In this document: positions 3,746 to 5,331 of the stretch, piece by piece
How positions within the stretch are numbered: the first letter of the stretch is position 1
Layout of the letters: every line of letters starts with the position of its first letter
Source: Planctomycetota bacterium
GTDB taxonomy: Bacteria > Planctomycetota > Phycisphaerae > Sedimentisphaerales > SM23-30
Length of the DNA stretch: 5,331 bases
Direction: 5' to 3'
Assembly: GCA_029573975.1 (NCBI GenBank)
Contig: JAKQBU010000079.1
Span: 1-5,331, forward strand
The notes under the pieces: model-generated
Database searches by the model: none
Told to the model about the DNA's origin: nothing
What the model saw: the letters and a program-made list of their open reading frames with translations, nothing else
Program-made: the position numbers and the translations under genes

Positions 3746-5331
3746 TCAACGCCCCGTCCCCGCCGCCTGATAATACAAAATTATCGAACCGGGCGTCTCG
3801 GCAATCTGCACCGGAAACGCCGCCAGTTCCCTGCCGCTCACCGTCTGCTTTTTCTCCGATTCCGAATAACTGACTTCGTAGGTGACATCCGGATTTACCC
3901 CCTGTAACGAAATAACCTTTTCCGGCTCCTCATTCTTCTCCCGCCGGAACAAAAACGCCATCCCGCCATCCATATCCGGCCGGTGGAACTGATACCCGAA
4001 CCACAGCGTATTATCCGCCTGATGCGGGAATAGCGGATAAAAATCCCCCAGCATATACGGCCGGGACTTCTTATACACCGCCACCGTCCGCCGGATGTCC
4101 TCTTCGCTGTCATTCGTCGCCAGAATATTCCCCGGCGTCATCGCACTGCGAAACGCATACGAGGGTTCCAAACCGAACGCCACGCTGCCGTGCAGCGGCA
4201 CCCACCGATACAGTCCCGCATTCTGCAACTGCTCCGCATCCGGCTTCGGCCCGAAACACTGCATATCGCTGTGCCACAGCGGCAGCCCGTACCGGCAGCT
4301 CTCGATATCGATCCGCCGGCCCCCGCTGGCACAATTGTCAATAATCAAACCCGGATGCCGCCCCTGCAAATCCTCCCACATCGCATACAACCCCATGATG
4401 TACCCGATTTCCACCATCCCCTGCCGTTCCGGCTCCTCATTCTGCCGCCAGAACTCCAGCGGCTCGATATTGTAATCCCACCGCAGCCACCCCAACTGCG
4501 CCGCGCTGATCTGTACGTCGATATAATCCGTCAGCCATTTCCGCGCCGCCGGATCGTGCAGCCCGTATAGCTGCTTCTGGCCGTTCCGCGCCAGCAGATA
4601 CTCCGGATGGTCATTATATATCCGCGTGCCCGGCTGCACCCGCTCCGGCTCAAACCACAGCAGATACTCCATCCCCGCCGCCCGCGCCGCCTCCCCGATC
4701 GGCTTCAGGCCCCGCGGATACTTCGCCAAATCCGGCTCCCACGTCCCCGTCCCCTCCGGAAATCCCTTCGGATACCACTGCTGCGGGTCCATGTCCGACC
4801 AGAACACCTCAATCCCGCACCGCCCGTAAAACGGCATGATCCGAATATGGGGACCCTCATACGACCCGTCCGGATCCGTAACATTAATACTCCCGCAGAT
4901 CGGCGGCAGCACCAGCTCGCCCTTGCGCCGCGGAAAGACATGGCTCAGCATAAACTGCCGCAGCTTGTTGTTGCCGATCAGCGGGTCTTCCCCTTTCCAG
5001 TCAATCGTCACGATCCGCGGTATGCGAATCTTCTCCCCCGGCCGCAGCCGAAAATGCGCGGTCTGCAAGCCCGCCCGCAATGCCAGCGCCCCGTCCGCCT
5101 TCCGCTCAAACTCCGCCTGCCACTGCCCCGACCACCCGATGGCAATCATCCGCCCGCCTCCCTTGCCCTGCACGTTGAAAAACGGCAGATACGGATCCGA
5201 CGACCGCCCCGCCCGCGGACTGAAAACCGCCTTCTCACCCGCCGCCAGCTCTTTCCGCTGCGGCGCAAAACTCTCCGCACTGTTATGATCCCCCAGCGCA
5301 TAATGCAGCACCACCGCATCCCCCGCCGCCC
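3746..5331 (-). CDS. GH36-type alpha-galactosidase, N-terminus outside the window
   Basis: The visible 527 residues are the C-terminal part of a family GH36 glycoside hydrolase, which removes alpha-linked galactose from oligosaccharides or plant polysaccharides. The frame is open to the window edge, and the GTG at 5314 is internal. The end of the N-terminal beta-supersandwich is seen in PYLPFFNVQGKGGG and IAIGWSGQWQAEF. The TIM barrel follows, with YLLWFEPERV, then LRWDYNIEPLEFW carrying the likely nucleophile Asp (codon 4475-4477), then DNCASGGRRID carrying the likely acid/base Asp (codon 4307-4309), and LPLWHSDMQ. A short beta domain from about LWFGYQFHRP onward ends the protein. The family's usual D(D/A)GW substrate motif reads SDMDPQQW here, so specificity may differ. 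Because the N-terminus is missing, a signal peptide cannot be judged. No terminator hairpin follows the stop. Confidence 0.9.
   Translation of the reverse strand, partial: AAGDAVVLHYALGDHNSAESFAPQRKELAAGEKAVFSPRAGRSSDPYLPFFNVQGKGGGRMIAIGWSGQWQAEFERKADGALALRAGLQTAHFRLRPGEKIRIPRIVTIDWKGEDPLIGNNKLRQFMLSHVFPRRKGELVLPPICGSINVTDPDGSYEGPHIRIMPFYGRCGIEVFWSDMDPQQWYPKGFPEGTGTWEPDLAKYPRGLKPIGEAARAAGMEYLLWFEPERVQPGTRIYNDHPEYLLARNGQKQLYGLHDPAARKWLTDYIDVQISAAQLGWLRWDYNIEPLEFWRQNEEPERQGMVEIGYIMGLYAMWEDLQGRHPGLIIDNCASGGRRIDIESCRYGLPLWHSDMQCFGPKPDAEQLQNAGLYRWVPLHGSVAFGLEPSYAFRSAMTPGNILATNDSEEDIRRTVAVYKKSRPYMLGDFYPLFPHQADNTLWFGYQFHRPDMDGGMAFLFRREKNEEPEKVISLQGVNPDVTYEVSYSESEKKQTVSGRELAAFPVQIAETPGSIILYYQAAGTGR

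Noticed and set aside
4836..5288. Long open frame on the plus strand (150 codons), with others at 4095-4570
   Set aside because: They lie antisense to the GH36 gene, show no recognisable domain, and are expected in G+C-rich DNA opposite a real gene.

Overview
The window holds three regions, and every gene that can be supported lies on the minus strand. The organism is probably a member of the PVC superphylum (Planctomycetes, Verrucomicrobia or Lentisphaerae). The grounds are the G+C-rich flanking genes, a secreted DUF1080 (3-keto-disaccharide hydrolase type) protein, a polysaccharide-degrading GH36 enzyme and a UbiA-type prenyltransferase of the menaquinone kind. The phylum assignment is inference; no rRNA or other marker gene is present.

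Right flank (3746-5331): the C-terminal 527 residues of a GH36-type alpha-galactosidase. Its N-terminus lies beyond the window edge.

Middle (about 1899-3745): a visibly A+T-rich island. A hand count gives 23 G+C of 60 at 3481-3540, against 44 of 60 at 4681-4740 in the GH36 gene. The island has its own near-consensus extended -10 promoter at 3685-3713. It then holds a leader of about 250 nt with at least one plausible small ORF (35 aa), a 271-aa protein of unrecognised family, a PIN-domain nuclease starting 2 nt after it, and a possible 33-aa ORF starting 3 nt after the PIN stop. This looks like a laterally acquired toxin-antitoxin-like or defence-like module. Its partner protein is much larger than a normal VapB antitoxin. 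It is the part of the window most likely to be undescribed.

Left flank (1-1898): a tightly overlapped three-gene operon. DUF4186 (1476-1871) overlaps a signal-peptide-bearing DUF1080 protein (787-1479) by 4 nt, and that gene overlaps a UbiA-family prenyltransferase (1-794, truncated by the window edge) by 8 nt. A perfect 7-bp inverted repeat (1913-1931) lies just upstream of the operon and may be an operator. No RNA gene, CRISPR array, insertion sequence or attachment-site repeat was seen.
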